A stretch of DNA of 64,000 nt from Branchinecta lynchi (lineage: Eukaryota; Arthropoda; Branchiopoda; Anostraca; Branchinectidae): contig JAKZAP010000016.1 in assembly GCA_023053575.1 (NCBI GenBank), positions 5,700,046-5,764,045 on the forward strand, in the 5' to 3' direction. Position 1 is the stretch's first letter, and every line of letters starts with the position of its first letter. Made by a program: the position numbers and the translations under genes. Positions 49,808-60,802 of the stretch are shown one piece after another. The notes beneath the pieces were generated by a model. It was not told the origin of the DNA and searched no databases. It saw only the letters and a list, made by a program, of their open reading frames with translations.

Positions 49808-50725
49808 CATGAGAACAAGACCTAAGGTTTCGATGGGATACCAAAAATCTAGTATTTGATCCAGACAACTGGGTCTTGTCTTCGCCAGATCCAGTATTGG
49901 CCAGGCTAATCATCTGAGAAAACCAAGTTCTATACCTCAATCAGCCATATCTGCTTAGACGATAGTGACCGAAACTTTCAGCTTTACTTCAGCCAAATTT
50001 CCGGCTTACGCAGAATTCCGAGCGAACTAGTTGTCCAGCAAAAAAAGAAAACTCAGTAACGAATTCAGTATCTCCTTATCTCTGTGAAGGACATCTAATC
50101 AACTTCAAATAAAACTTTTACTTACAAACAAATTTCCGGTTTCAAACCAGATTCCGACGAGTTATTTGTCCGTGTGAAAAATGATCGTCACTCAGCGTCT
50201 CCTTAGCTCTAAATCTGTCATCTAATCAACTTCAAATAAAACTTTTGCTTTTAACGAATTTTCCGGTTTTGACCGGATTCCAGGCGAACTATTTGTCCGG
50301 GTAGAAAATGCTTTTCATATAACTGTCCAGCATGCCTTCTTACTCCTAAATCTGTCATCTAATAAACTTCAAATAAACCTTTTACTTTTAACCAACTTTC
50401 CGGTTTTTGCCGGATTCCGGACGAACTACTTGTCCGGCGAGGAAATGGTCGTGTTCAGCATGCCTTCTTACCTCATAATCAACTATCACATTAGCTGTTT
50501 GAAAATATTTTGTTTGTCCCTTAATTTGACCCCCCCCCACAACCCCTAAATGTAGGGCTACATAGCCCATCTACGAACTTGACCCAAAGAATCTTCACAC
50601 CAAGTCTCATCAAAATATCTCATTCCCTTAGAGAGTTATCGCGCTGACAGACGGACGGACAGACGGACAACTTTTGCGATGTCATAGGTATCCCTCCACT
50701 TACGTTTTGGAACCCCAAAAACCGG
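49808..50725. mobile_element. AACAAGACC/GGGATCCC element copy
   Basis: Begins AACAAGACCTAAGGTTTCGA, has three internal CCGGTTTT..CCGGATTCC units spaced about 130 bases, and ends TCCCTCCACTTACGTTTTGG. The GACGGACGGACAGACGG stretch precedes the end as in the other copies. Confidence 0.8.
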
Positions 50726-52168
50726 TTATGTAACTTGTTTTCCTGATTTCGCCATAAGTCAACGAGTCTCGAAAAAGTACCTTAACTAAAAGTACCTTAA
50801 CTCACTATCACCGGAATTCCGGACACCCCCCTACCCACATCCACCCGATTCCGTCACTGATGCACCTAGGACTTGTGCCTTTACTTCCCACCAAGTTTCA
50901 TCCTGATCTCTATGGGTGTCATAAAATTTCCGGGTTCTCGCCTCCGACCCCCCCCCCCCCCCGTTCATCGGATCCGGTCCGGACTTGAAATGGGACTTCT
51001 GAGACATGAGGTCTTTCAAGATCAAGTTTCATTAAGATCCGATAACCCGTTCGAAAGTTATGCATGCCACTGATTTCCACCGCCGTCTACTCCTCCCCCC
51101 AAGATGGTCGGATCAGGCGAGTGACTCTTTCAAAGTTAATCTGATCGGGTTCGTGATATGCCTGCCAAGTTTGATCGTCCCAGCCCACCTGGAAGTACAT
51201 TAACTACGGATCTCCGGAATTTCGGAACCCCCCTTCAACTCCTCCCACAGTGTCCGAATCCGATCCAGTTCTGTCAGTTATGTATCTAGAGCTTGTGCTT
51301 GTTCTTCCCACCAAGTTTCATTCTGATCGCTCCACTTTGAGAGTTTCACAGGATTTCCGGTTCCCCCTCCGACCCCCCCCCCCCCCAGATTCATCAGATC
51401 CGGTCCGGACTTGAAACAAGACATGAGAGTCTCCAGATATTAAGTTTCATTAAGATCCGATCACCCATTTGAAACCTATGCATGCCCCTATGTTAAGGAT
51501 TCCGCCAACTCCCCCTCCCTCCACGATGGTCGGATCGGGCAAGTGACTATTTCCAAGTTAGTCTGGTCAGGTCCCTGATACGCCTGCCAAGTTTCATCGT
51601 CCTAGCCCTTCTGGAAGTACCCTAACTCGAGAACAGTGGACCGAACCGACCGACCGAAAAGTGATCGGTATATGGCACCATAAAACCCCCAAAATCTCGT
51701 TTTTCTATTTTTACTTGTGACACCATCAAATATGATTCGTATTTATCTTGGGCTGAAGGAATGCTTAGTCACGACAACTCTTACATACAATGGGATGTAT
51801 GTAAGAACAATACCTTCTTCGGTTCCAAATCCTACGCGTGAACGGAATCGAGAGCTCAGCTACTATAGTATTTCATTTACATTACTAAACTAAAAGCATA
51901 AACATTCGAATATAGTCAACTCCGATCTTCCTTTGACCTTTCTTCACTAAACTTCCAACAGAACTGATCCGAAACTGATTAGATGATTCCCAAAGCAAAC
52001 CCAAAGCCAAGCCCACCCGGATATTCCCAGAATACCGAAAACCCCCGTGAAACTAAAGAATGAAAGTCGAATCTGTTTAACCCAGACTAAAGCCCAGCGT
52101 ACAGCACCCCCCCCCCCCTCCTTAAAATGAACCGTCCCGGGTTCCAACACAACTTCCGGGATTCTAGA

Positions 52169-52428
52169 CCCGATGACAAACTTGTAGCCTGTGTAGTTGT
52201 ATGGTAGTGGTACGAAAAAGTTGCATGTATTGATATGCAGTAGTACATAATACTTTTATTCAATGTGCCTCACACTGGACTAATCTTAAGCAGTAGTATT
52301 CAGTAACATCCCGCCTTGCTCCAGTAGCATCCAGTCTGCTATAGTAGCATGCAGTAGCATCAGTTGGTACTGTATGCTACTTTTACAAACAACTTCGTAC
52401 TACTATTTTGAGATAATTTTTCATCGGG
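52169..52428. mobile_element. MITE, CCCGATGA...TCATCGGG, simple copy
   Basis: 260 bases with CCCGATGACAAAC and GATAATTTTTCATCGGG ends and the GTAGTATTCAGTAACATCC interior. No clear target duplication. Confidence 0.8.
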
Positions 52429-52518
52429 GGAGGAGGGGAAGGGAACAACATTTCCTCCTTACGGCAATGCCAACTAAAACTGACTATATGAAGGTGAAAG
52501 GAAATCGTCTAAACTTAC

Positions 52519-52740
52519 TTCATCCAAAGCCCAAACACCCCTTTTTTCTGGCTGCCACCACCTCAGATTCACTGCCGGCTTCTGAGCATCTAGCGGCAAA
52601 TCCAGAACCAAAAGCTGTGCGCCAGTAACGCCATCTATCCTCTTCAAGAACTTCCACTTGACACCACCATTCGATGTGTAGTGAACGTCAACAGGACTGG
52701 CAAGGGATTCGTAAGGTGAGCAGTCCAGTTTGACGAAAAA
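52519..52740 (-). CDS. reelin-like exon C: end of subrepeat B with Asp-box
   Basis: 222 bases, 74 codons, phase 0 at both ends. Acceptor ATTACAG, donor GATGAA|GTAAGT. Encodes FFVKLDCSPYESL, the Asp-box SNGGVKW, LDLPLDAQKPAV and the hallmark strand LRWWQPEKRGVWALDE. Joins exon D in phase. It does not join exon B in phase (B ends with 2 bases), so a small intervening exon or a shifted donor must exist. Confidence 0.9.
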
Positions 52741-53813
52741 CTGTAATGACCTAAAGTGTTAGTGAGAATTATTGATATGACCTCGGTCAAGCACTGGAAG
52801 GCAGGTCAACAAATATTACATAAAAAGTCAAAATTCTAGATGCAAGTGTTACCCTTTTGGATGTTTCCTCGTCGCTATAAAAAATCATGGACAACAGGGC
52901 CGAACGAGCGCACGACGTTATCCACTGCTTCCTGGTCGAAGATTGAAATTAAGTGTCTTTTTCTGTGTGTTTTTGTGTTTTATTTATTTTCTTTCCGCTT
53001 TTTCAAAATGGCGAGTTATAAATAAATTACTTACTTACTTAACGTTAAGTGCCAATAAACCACCTCCCCTACTCGTTGCAGTGGTGACCGGAAGAAATCT
53101 TAAGAGGTGAATTTCCGGTGATTCCCAGATAAGATATCTGAGAGGAATGATCCTCCACTTCCGACTCGTGAAAATCACTTCACTGAACTCTGCTCGCACT
53201 CGCACTCAGATAAATACGGGCGATTTGGAAAGTTTATCACGCCTCGAAACCCATCCTCTGACGCAGATCATGCCTTATATATGATTTCTGGAGGGCTTAC
53301 TGTATAACCTTATCCATGCAGAACAAAATATTTGTTATATTATTTCTGCTGGCGTAAAGGGTGAGACGGACCTAGAACGACATCGCACGCTTCCTGTCAC
53401 TCTAGCCTATTACTAAGAACAAACAATCAGGTAGAACGTCCGTCTCCCTATCTCTGTACTATGCGGAGTCGAGTATTTCCCCATGCCTTTATGGTATTGA
53501 TAACCACATAGAAGATTAATTATGTTGTATATTGATACGACGCAAATTCTGATTCACCTTCAAGAGGTAGTCATCGCTCAACGAGTAAATTCCTTCACGT
53601 CCTGTGACGTGCTGGATCCTCCATCCTAAACCTTCAAATATGCGGAGCACAGATGTAACTTTAGACAGTATAGTTCCAACTGGAATCTGTCTCAAGAGGC
53701 TAACTGGTCTCGCCAAAAAAGGTTTATTGCTTTTTTCCCCAAACTTGGGTCGTCGTAGCGCCTACGCAGAGTAGTGTCTCGCCCAAGGGCTTACTGCCCT
53801 TTCCCTAACTAGG

Positions 53814-54145
53814 GTGCGTCGAAAAGAACCAAATGGTCACCTCTTCGGAGGTTGGGTCTTAGGGACTAACACAGGGTTAACCGCCTGTACCCAACTGGGA
53901 GTGCAACTGCAAATTAAGAACCAACTGATCACTTCTTCGGAGGTTGGGTTGAGACGCCCTGGGGGTGCTGCTTGCAGACCAACCTCGCCCAACTGGGCAC
54001 GAGATCCAGCTGGGTCTCATTACATTAGGTTTAAAGAACCAACTGATCACCTCTTCGGAGGTCGGGTAAAAAAGCCCGAGGGGATGCTGCTTGCAGACCA
54101 CCGTCGTCCAACTGGTCACGAGATCCAACTGGGTCTCATCTAATG
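53814..54145. repeat. short tandem repeat, three units of about 110-120 bases
   Basis: AGAACCAA.TGATCACCTCTTCGGAGG recurs near 53,826, 53,919 and 54,036, each followed by GCTGCTTGCAGACCA-like or ACCCAACTGGG sequence. Frames in both strands are artefacts. Confidence 0.75.
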
Positions 54146-54247
54146 ACACTTTTCAGGTCAAAGTACTTTTTCATTTACTTTACTAAAGTGACGGAATTAC
54201 CTCCCCAGAAACACTGCCAAAAGATGTACTTCACTTTGATTTTGTAC

Positions 54248-54955
54248 ATAAAACAGTTTGAAGCCTTAAACAAAGCTCATTTAATTCCGATTCAGTTTTG
54301 TTACAAAACTGTGATGTAACAGTTAAGAAATGTTTTGAAAAATGCTGTTACAAATTTGTTATTACCAATTTTGCGCGTTGCGCAGCGGAACGAAAAATCA
54401 AAATTCAAGGTGAGAAAAAGCACCTTTTTGTCAGCAAGTGTGACACTTTTATGCGTCCAGCTCTTGGCAACCCTGTCTTTGGTCGAAAAGAGCTCGATGG
54501 ATGAAGGGTCTCTCTGAGTGATAGAGCACTATAGAATAAAGGGGATATATCTATTTACCCTCCACAAACATCCTGCCAGTTTATTGTTTTATTATTATTT
54601 TATAATTATTAGCCAGTTTTTCAGTCCAGAACCCGTTTAACGTGCTTGTCACTGTGTAAATTTTTTAAGTCTATTTAGTGTGAAAATAATGTTGTTTCGG
54701 CCCTTCTTGGCAGCCAAGAAGGGCCGAATTATCGCTGATGAAGAATTGTAGCTGACGTATATCCGTTGTAAACATTGTTTGAATATATGTTTCAAAGTCA
54801 GCTTGAGCTCAAAGAGTATTTAATAATGTAGTCATGTTTATGTACACATTGTTTTAGTGTTTAATATGTGTATTTTATTTTGTGTATTTTATTCATACTC
54901 CGCTGTTATACAAAAAGCGAGTCACAAATAAATAAATAAATAAATATAAAACAGT
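54248..54955 (+). mobile_element. retroelement insertion with AAAT tail and 10-bp target duplication
   Basis: ATAAAACAGT occurs at 54,248-54,257 and again at 54,946-54,955. The interval between ends in (AAAT)5 preceded by GTTATACAAAAAGCGAGTCAC, a LINE-like 3' end. It contains a fold-back family fragment (54,700-54,830). The right duplication lies 10 bases from the exon B donor boundary. Confidence 0.7.
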
Positions 54956-54965
54956 GGATGCTAAC

Positions 54966-55116
54966 CTGACATTAGTCAAATCCAAAGCTTCTGTCGTTAG
55001 CAGTCTTGTTGACGTCCCAGAAAATACCAAACTGGTTCCAGAACCAACTTTGCCACAAGAATTACTAACTGCACCGCCAGAGACTTCTGGAAACATCTTC
55101 CTATCCACTTCATGCT
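54966..55116 (-). CDS. reelin-like exon B: opening of subrepeat B
   Basis: 151 bases: 2 bases, 49 codons, 2 bases. Acceptor TTGTTTCAG|AG, donor GTCAG|GTTAGC (weaker than the others). Encodes FPEVSGGAVSNSCGKVGSGT and LVFSGTSTRLLTTEALDLTNV, an excellent match to reelin '.VSGG.VS..CG....G..L.FSG.G.R.l.T..LDLT'. Joins exon A in phase. The 3' junction is unresolved (see exon C). Confidence 0.9.
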
Positions 55117-55154
55117 CTGAAACAAGGATTACTGTCAAAACCAGACTGGAGGAT

Positions 55155-55640
55155 GCACTACTCTCTATGACTAAAGTCCGAAACACGCTAATGAATGAAT
55201 GAATGAATTTATTGCACGAAAAAACCCTTGGGGTCATGGCAACAAAACAAGAAAAAACACAACAAACTACAAAAATCGCTCTCTATGGGACAAACCAACG
55301 CGGAGGAATCTAGCCACCTTACGGATATCCCCCATATTTGTACTTCCAATTTTTTCTAGTAGCCACTCCTCCCTAGTAATTCCCACCCCAAATAATTCGA
55401 CCCTTAAATCACTCAATCCTTCACATTCACACATAAAGTGGAACACATCCTCATCCACCTTTCCACACATTGGGCAAAAGTAAGGGCCATTCACCCAAGT
55501 CACCCAAACGAACCCTCTAAACTGATTCAAATCCTGTGTAAACCAATCATCAACGTTTGTTGTCGTGGCGTTACTGGCTCTTCGCTCGGCACATGGCGAT
55601 TCTTCACTGGCACGAAGAGTTAGTCGTCAAGAGAATTTAG
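55155..55640. mobile_element. MITE of the ATACTC..GACTAA family split by a LINE insertion
   Basis: Left part CTCTCTATGACTAAAGTCCG (about 55,166) and right part from CAAATCCTGTGTAAACCAAT (55,529) to AGTTAGTCGTCAAGAGAAT match the two halves of the uninterrupted copy at 31,188-31,392. Confidence 0.7.
55195..55530 (-). pseudogene. LINE ORF2 C-terminal fragment
   Basis: Minus-strand frame of 87 codons containing CPMCGKVDEDVFHFMCEC and then GLSDLR. It is clearly homologous to the C-terminal knuckle of the intact LINE at 19.6 kb (CPLCGGEDEDIGHF.SRC, SDLR) but from a different subfamily. It is followed by the 3' region and a (TTCA)n tail at 55,193-55,206. 5'-truncated insertion. Confidence 0.8.
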
Positions 55641-55809
55641 CCCACACTCTTTCAGATGCAAATCTGCGGATTCTTTGTTGAAACCTTTCGTGAAGGACAA
55701 TAAACACTTTTATTTACAACACTACCCTACACCAAATGTACAAAGATGTTTTTTCAATGTCAGTCCATTCAGTCCGAAATTGCTCTGGCGACTTCATACT
55801 GTTTCACAC

Positions 55810-57000
55810 TTTTTGGGATCCCAAAACGTAAGTGGAGGGATACCTATGACATCGCAAAAATGTCCGTCTGTCCGTCTGACCGTCTGTCCGTCTGTCCGTA
55901 AGCACGATAACTCTCGAAGGGAAATAGATATTTTGATGAAACTTGGTGTGAGGATTCATTGGGTCAAGGATAAGGTCAAGTTCGTAGAGGGGCTATTTAG
56001 CCTTACATTTAGGGGTGGGAGAAGGGGTTAAAATTAAGGGACAGACAAAACATTTGTAAACAGCTAATGTGATAGTTGATTATGGGGTAAAAAAGCATTC
56101 TGAGCACGATATTGAAAACCATTTTCTCGCCGAACAAGTAGTTCCTCCGGAATCCAGCAAAAACCGGAAAGTTGGTTTTATCTTAAGTTGATTAAATGTT
56201 CGGTTTAGGGGTAAGAAGACATGTTGAACACCATGGTGAAAACCATTTTCTTGCCGAATAAGTATTTCGTCCGGAATCCGGCGAAAACCGGAAAGTTGGT
56301 TAAAAATAAAAGTTGCATCTGAAGTTGATTAAATGTTCGATTTAGAGGTAAAAGGACATGCTGAACACGATGGTGAAAACTATTTTCTCTCCGAACTACT
56401 AGTTCGCCCGGAATCCGGTCAAAACCGGAAAATTTGTTAAATGCAAAAGTTTGATTAGATGACAGATTAAAGGATAAGAAGAGAGGCTGAGTCTGTATAT
56501 GACAATCTTTTTTTACCCGGACATATAATTCCGGAAACTTTTGTTAGTCAAAGTTTTATTTAAAGTTGATTAGATGTTCTTTATCGGGATAAGGAGATAC
56601 GCTGGGTTCGTTTCTGAATTTTCTTTTTTTGCTGGACTAGTAGTTGGCTCGGAATTCGGGCGAAACCGGAAACTTGGCAGAAGTAAAGCAGGAAGACTTG
56701 GTCAGTATCGTCAAAATAGATATGGCTTATAGAGGTATATCTGAACTTGGTTTTCTCTGATGATTAGCCTGGCGAAGACTGGATCTGGCGAAGACAAGAC
56801 CCAATTGTCTGAATCAAAGATTATATTTGACGGAGCAAAACGGATAACTCAGCTACATTTTATTCGAGCTATATTTCGGCCCTTCTTCGCAAGGGTCCTC
56901 TTCAGGCTCAAGCCGCTCAAGCTGGAAAACGAACTTGTGAGGGAATATCTATCAAATATTAGATTTTTGGGATCCAATCGACACCTTTGGTCTTGTTTTA
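55810..57000. mobile_element. AACAAGACC/GGGATCCC element, inverted copy
   Basis: Starts TTTTTGGGATCCCAAAACGT, has GTCCGTCTGTCCGTCTG, then four internal GGAATCC..CAAAACCGG units, and ends ACCTTTGGTCTTGTTTT. It contains a fold-back-family fragment at 56,820-56,925, close to its end. Confidence 0.8.
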
Positions 57001-57766
57001 CTTTGCGGTTGAGATTTGCACTTTAAGGGAGCTAGAAATTCATTTGTAAGTCATTTACCAGGCAAAAGGACCCTTGCCTTGAGCCCAGACTCTCAGTTAA
57101 GCCAAGCTTCAGCAAGAAAAGTCTAAAAGGGTCAATGGATCCCAAAGATTATACTATAGAGGGAAGGAGGAAGGCAAAACCCTTGAGGCAAAAATAATCA
57201 TGGGCTCACGGGGAGCATGAAACTGTAGTTAGCTTAAAAGTTTTTTTTCCTTTTTTTATTGTATTAGCACATGTGGAAGTGCTTTAACTTGCGACCACCA
57301 GAATTCCAGCCCCCCCCCCTCGAACTTCCCCCACAGTGCCGGATCCAATCCTGTTCTTTAAATGATTTACTAGCTAGACCATTTGTTTGTTAGTCCCACC
57401 GAGTTCCGCCCTAATCTCTCCAGTCTAAGCGGGTCATATACCCCTCAGACATGACCTCCATTCAATTATTAAATTTTACTGGAATCCGATCATCCGCCCC
57501 AAAATGACGCATTTCTAAATATTCGGGATTCCCCCTCCCTCCACCCACGATGATTGGATCAAACAAATTTGTATGCATCCAGTTTAATAGGGTCCCTGAT
57601 ATGCCTGCCAAGTTTCGTCGTGAAATCCCCAAAACCGCTATCACCAGAATTCCGGGACCTCTCTTTGGGGGGGGGGGGGGGGGCAAAGGGTCCGAATCCA
57701 GTCCAAGCGACTAAAAGTAAAAAAAAAAAAAATCATCAAGCTAAAAGTTCGTTTACGCTCAATTAC

Positions 57767-57990
57767 CTTCAAACGCCTCTCGCAGCTTGCTAGGTCTGAC
57801 CCGTTCGACCCTCTCACAGGTGGCGCCACTATACCCCTCATCGCAAAAACATTCAGTTTTAGGACCACAACGACCATGGCCATTGCAGTCTTCCGGACAG
57901 CTAAACCCTACATAAAGGTTATCCAGGCTCCATGAAGAGGGGTTTGCAAACTCGGAAGGGACGTGCTGGTACCAGCGAAAGCGGACAAAC
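57767..57990 (-). CDS. reelin-like exon A: subrepeat A end, EGF module, subrepeat B start
   Basis: 224 bases: 1 base, 74 codons, 1 base. Acceptor TCTTTTAG|G, donor GAAG|GTAATT. Residues 3-28 are VRFRWYQ and SSWSLDNLYVG. Residues 31-58 are an EGF module with six cysteines (CPEDCNGHGRC, then CFCDEGYSGATC). Residues 67-74 (SKLREAFE) open the next subrepeat as in reelin 'LLRE.FE'. It joins exon B in phase (G|AG). The preceding exon, ending with two extra bases, was not found between 58 and 64 kb. Confidence 0.92.
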
Positions 57991-58327
57991 CTAAAAGAAT
58001 TGACAAACTTAGGTCTACGTTAGTAGCACTCCCCTAAACCTCGTTACATCCTCAATACTGAAGGACTAGAGGATATTGTTTATTTTATTTTTTACTTAAA
58101 CTAAGAGACGACCAACTAGGGTCAACAAATGACAAAATAAGTAACAAACACTGGCAAAATAAAAAAAAGTAATGTCAAATGGCAAAATAATAAATAAGTA
58201 ATAAATAAAAAATATACAGATCATGGGCATAGTTAAGAGTGACAAAGGACGACTCTAAATCAGTGACTTCAAACAGATATAGGATAATCAAATAATTTGT
58301 TAATAATAATAATAAATACGGTACAGT
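57991..58327. other. non-coding, AT-rich; retroelement-like tail
   Basis: Upstream intron of the reelin gene. AT-rich with AATAATAATAATAA at 58,299-58,313, probably a retroelement tail. No exon seen. Confidence 0.4.
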
Positions 58328-58885
58328 GTGCGAGTTACGGTACCGAATAATTCTAACCAAGGATCAAAGTGGGTCATACACGCTAAGAAATCATCGGCAG
58401 AGGTTTTGAAGAACAGTTTGACTCAGAAATTCGGCAATTCGGAGATTAAGAAAACGCGAATTATTAGACTTCTCCCGAGTGCGAAATTCTCGTTTGATGT
58501 GAACGAGGTAGCTGCTAACAACGACGGTATCGAGGGGTTTCAACGAATTGGCAGTTCCAGTTCGTATCGTGTACTATTTCGGTCTGTTTCTGCTAAGTCA
58601 TATTATTTGAGGCACGGTATTCACATCGGGAATGAGCATTTCCGAATTAAGGATTATCAATTTCTTCCGAAAATGTGCTTCAAATGTGGTTCTTTGGACC
58701 ACGTTGCTACTGCTTGCTCTAGTCGGGAACGGTGCCTGAAATGCCTTGATACGGATCATTCCCATTCTTGTACAAATCCGTGTACGAACAGTTCCAAGTG
58801 TGTGCATTGCGGCTCAACAGACCATACCGGTTTCAGCTTTCGTTGTAAAATGATTGCAGATAGAATAAAGAACGCTAAAAAATGA
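58328..58885 (+). pseudogene. LINE ORF1 (gag-like) with CCHC knuckles
   Basis: 185 codons. The first 110 residues resemble the RNA-binding-like region of jockey/I-type ORF1 proteins. The C-terminal half holds three zinc knuckles: CFKCGSLDHVATAC, CLKCLDTDHSHSC and CVHCGSTDHTGFSFRC. The ORF1 stop overlaps the ATG of the following frame (ATGA at 58,882-58,885). The following ORF2 is broken, so the copy is dead. Confidence 0.75.
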
Positions 58886-59430
58886 CAGTATTGAAAGTAA
58901 TTTAGTTCGATACTAATGGTGTTACAGATAAAGTTCATGTACTGAAATCATCACTTCTTGAACATATTCTGTGCTTACAAGAGCATCATTTACTGGAACA
59001 TTCTATCGGATTGCTTTCAAATCTTAGCCCACGTTTTATTTGTTTTTCGGCACCGGCTGCTCCTACCGAAGGACGTCCATCCGGGTGTGTGTGTATATTT
59101 GTCCGGAATAATTTATCGGCATCTATCTTAGCGAAGAGTCAGTATTTTATGGCGATAAAAAATATCAAATTACTTGCCGACAAATTATCACAACACAGAT
59201 TCTGATTTTGATTTCAATTTTGCGTGTTCACTTCTATCTCCAGCTATTATTCAAATTCCAAGAGATTTTCAATGACTAATTTGTGGCGATTTTAACTGCA
59301 ATCTGAATGATTCTGATACTCGGGCGACAGCATTACTTTCTTTATTCCCGGCATACCATCTTGTAGAGAAATCTTCATCTGAAACGTATGTGCATAACTC
59401 GGGTTCAGAGTCGGATTAGAGCTTTTTAAA
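58882..59430 (+). pseudogene. decayed LINE ORF2, endonuclease remnant
   Basis: Begins at the ATG overlapping the ORF1 stop and meets an in-frame stop within eight codons. Further pieces in shifted frames read LCLQEHHL, a conserved endonuclease glutamate motif, GCVCIFVRNN, and ICGDFNCNLND (the GDFN motif near 59,283), then YVHNSGSESD. The reverse transcriptase is absent. Confidence 0.65.
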
Positions 59431-60802
59431 ACTGTATGATCTAAAAAGAATAATCAAATGATCAACAGCTATTCTTCAGCGTTGCAAAAAGCAACAACAA
59501 AAGAATTTCGGAAGAAGGGACTAAATTGACTTTGCAGTCAGTTGAACTTTATCCGTTTCAATCGTAGACATCGTGACCGATGAAAACTTGGAAAAATATC
59601 TTATATAATCTAGTTGGTATTATAAAGCTATCCATAACTTTTCAGGATCACTAACAATAAATAGGTATCGCCTATTTTTGCTTCAGTGACTGTGTACCTT
59701 ACTACTGAAGTTGTCAACCCCTTGAAATTTTTTTTAACTGGTTTCTCTCATGAAGGATTTTTGTTTAAAAAAATGTATGACATACACTTTGATCAGCTCA
59801 TCAAGGGCTATCGATTGCCCTAACATCAACAAAGAATATCGAAAAAAGGCACTAAATTGACTTTGTAGTCAGTTGAACTTTATCCTTTTCAATCGCAGAC
59901 ATCGTGACGGATGAAAACTTGGAACAATATCTTATATAATCTAGTTGATATTATAAAGCTATCCGTAACTTTTCAGGATTATAATACCACAGATGACACT
60001 ATTAGTTATTACGAACTACCTCATTGTTTTACATTATCGTTTGTACCCCTAGTTGCAGCGATCGACCATGGATACAAACTTTCTTACCGTCAGATTTATA
60101 GAAATCGCATACAATGTGCACCAGTTTCCACAAATTTCTAGCCCCTCGTGAAATGATTCTTACTTACAAGTCCCTCTTCCGTGATAGACATTAAATTTCA
60201 CCGGATAAAAGTAATGGGTACACCAGCTAGCAAGAAGTTGCAAGCCCCTCATCGCTGAAGATGAGTGTACCATAACAGCCGATTATTACTAAAGTCCCTA
60301 TGATGTCTTATGATTGGGAACCAAATTGTTCTTACCATCGAATACACCGGAAACAAATACCAGGTACACCAGCTAGCAAGTACACCAGCTAGCAGAAGTT
60401 GCAAACTCCTCATCGCTGAAGATGACTGTAGCATAACAGCCGATTATTACGTACAATTCCCTTGCATATCTTACCATTGGGAACTCAATTGTTCTTACCA
60501 TCGAATACACCGGGAACAAATAACAAATACACCGAGTAGCAAAATCTGAAAATCCCTCATCGCCGAAGATGATTATGAGCTAACAGTTGACTGTTGCTTA
60601 CAAGTCCCCTACATTTCTCACAACTGGTATCGCCTGTTTTTGGTTTCAGTCTGCACCTTACTAATGAAGTTGTCAACCCCTTGAAATTTTCAAAGTGGTG
60701 TATCTCATGAACGAATTTTTGTACCAAAAAATGGATGGCATATACTTTGATCAGCTCATCAACTGCTATCGGTTGCCGTCGAAAAAAAAATTCTACCTGT
60801 CT
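59431..60802. repeat. locally duplicated non-coding sequence
   Basis: 59,491-59,650 is repeated at 59,832-59,985 (GACTTTGCAGTCAGTTGAAC, CTTATATAATCTAGTTG). 59,655-59,815 is repeated at 60,625-60,790 (GAAGTTGTCAACCCCTTGAA, GATCAGCTCATCAA). 60,195-60,600 holds three units of about 155 bases with ACACCAGCTAGCA and CCTCATCGCTGAAGATGA. No gene. Confidence 0.75.

Larger units (their letters stand above)
49546..52518. other. intron: dispersed repeats, AACAAGACC element, modular satellite, MITE; no gene
   Basis: 49,595-49,825 dispersed repeat; 49,808-50,725 AACAAGACC element; 50,780-51,690 modular satellite units with C-runs (50,946; 51,375); 51,700-52,168 nothing recognised; 52,169-52,428 MITE. Confidence 0.65.
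52741..54965. other. intron: retroelement 3' ends and one insertion abutting exon B
   Basis: 52,830-53,040 retroelement 3' end like 29,650-29,880, ending (TTAC)n. 53,810-54,140 three units of about 115 bases with CTTCGGAGGTTGGGT. 54,248-54,955 an insertion with a 10-bp target duplication next to exon B. Confidence 0.6.
55117..57766. other. intron: MITE split by a LINE fragment, AACAAGACC element, modular satellite; no gene
   Basis: 55,155-55,640 MITE interrupted by 55,195-55,530 LINE; 55,810-57,000 AACAAGACC element in inverse orientation; 57,010-57,690 modular satellite units with a C-run (57,311) and G-run (57,667). Confidence 0.7.
24861..57990 (-). other. reelin-like gene, partial: eleven exons of the reelin-repeat region
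   Basis: Minus-strand host gene reconstructed from eleven exons with AG acceptors and GT (once GC) donors, 2,039 coding bases in all. The concatenated exons give the reelin-repeat order: subrepeat end, EGF, subrepeat, then subrepeat, EGF, subrepeat, then the start of another. Recurrent signatures are S-x-[DN]-x-G-x-T-W Asp-boxes, RFRW.Q, WALD, six-cysteine EGF modules and SG..L.F.G. Reelin is a large secreted matrix glycoprotein; function in this species is inferred. Introns are about 1.9-6 kb. Upstream exons (beyond 58 kb) and downstream exons (below 24.8 kb) were not found in the window. Whether it is the reelin orthologue or a paralogue is undecided. Confidence 0.9.

Noticed and set aside
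53516..53716. 66-codon minus-strand frame (contains TGREGIYSLSDDYLLK) considered as the missing exon between reelin exons B and C
   Set aside because: A donor-like GTGAAT follows LLK and one phase-compatible acceptor can be drawn, but the sequence lacks reelin strand signatures and would insert about 50 residues where none are expected.
55199..55483. 94-codon plus-strand frame
   Set aside because: Antisense of the LINE ORF2 C-terminal fragment, which has clear zinc-knuckle homology on the minus strand.
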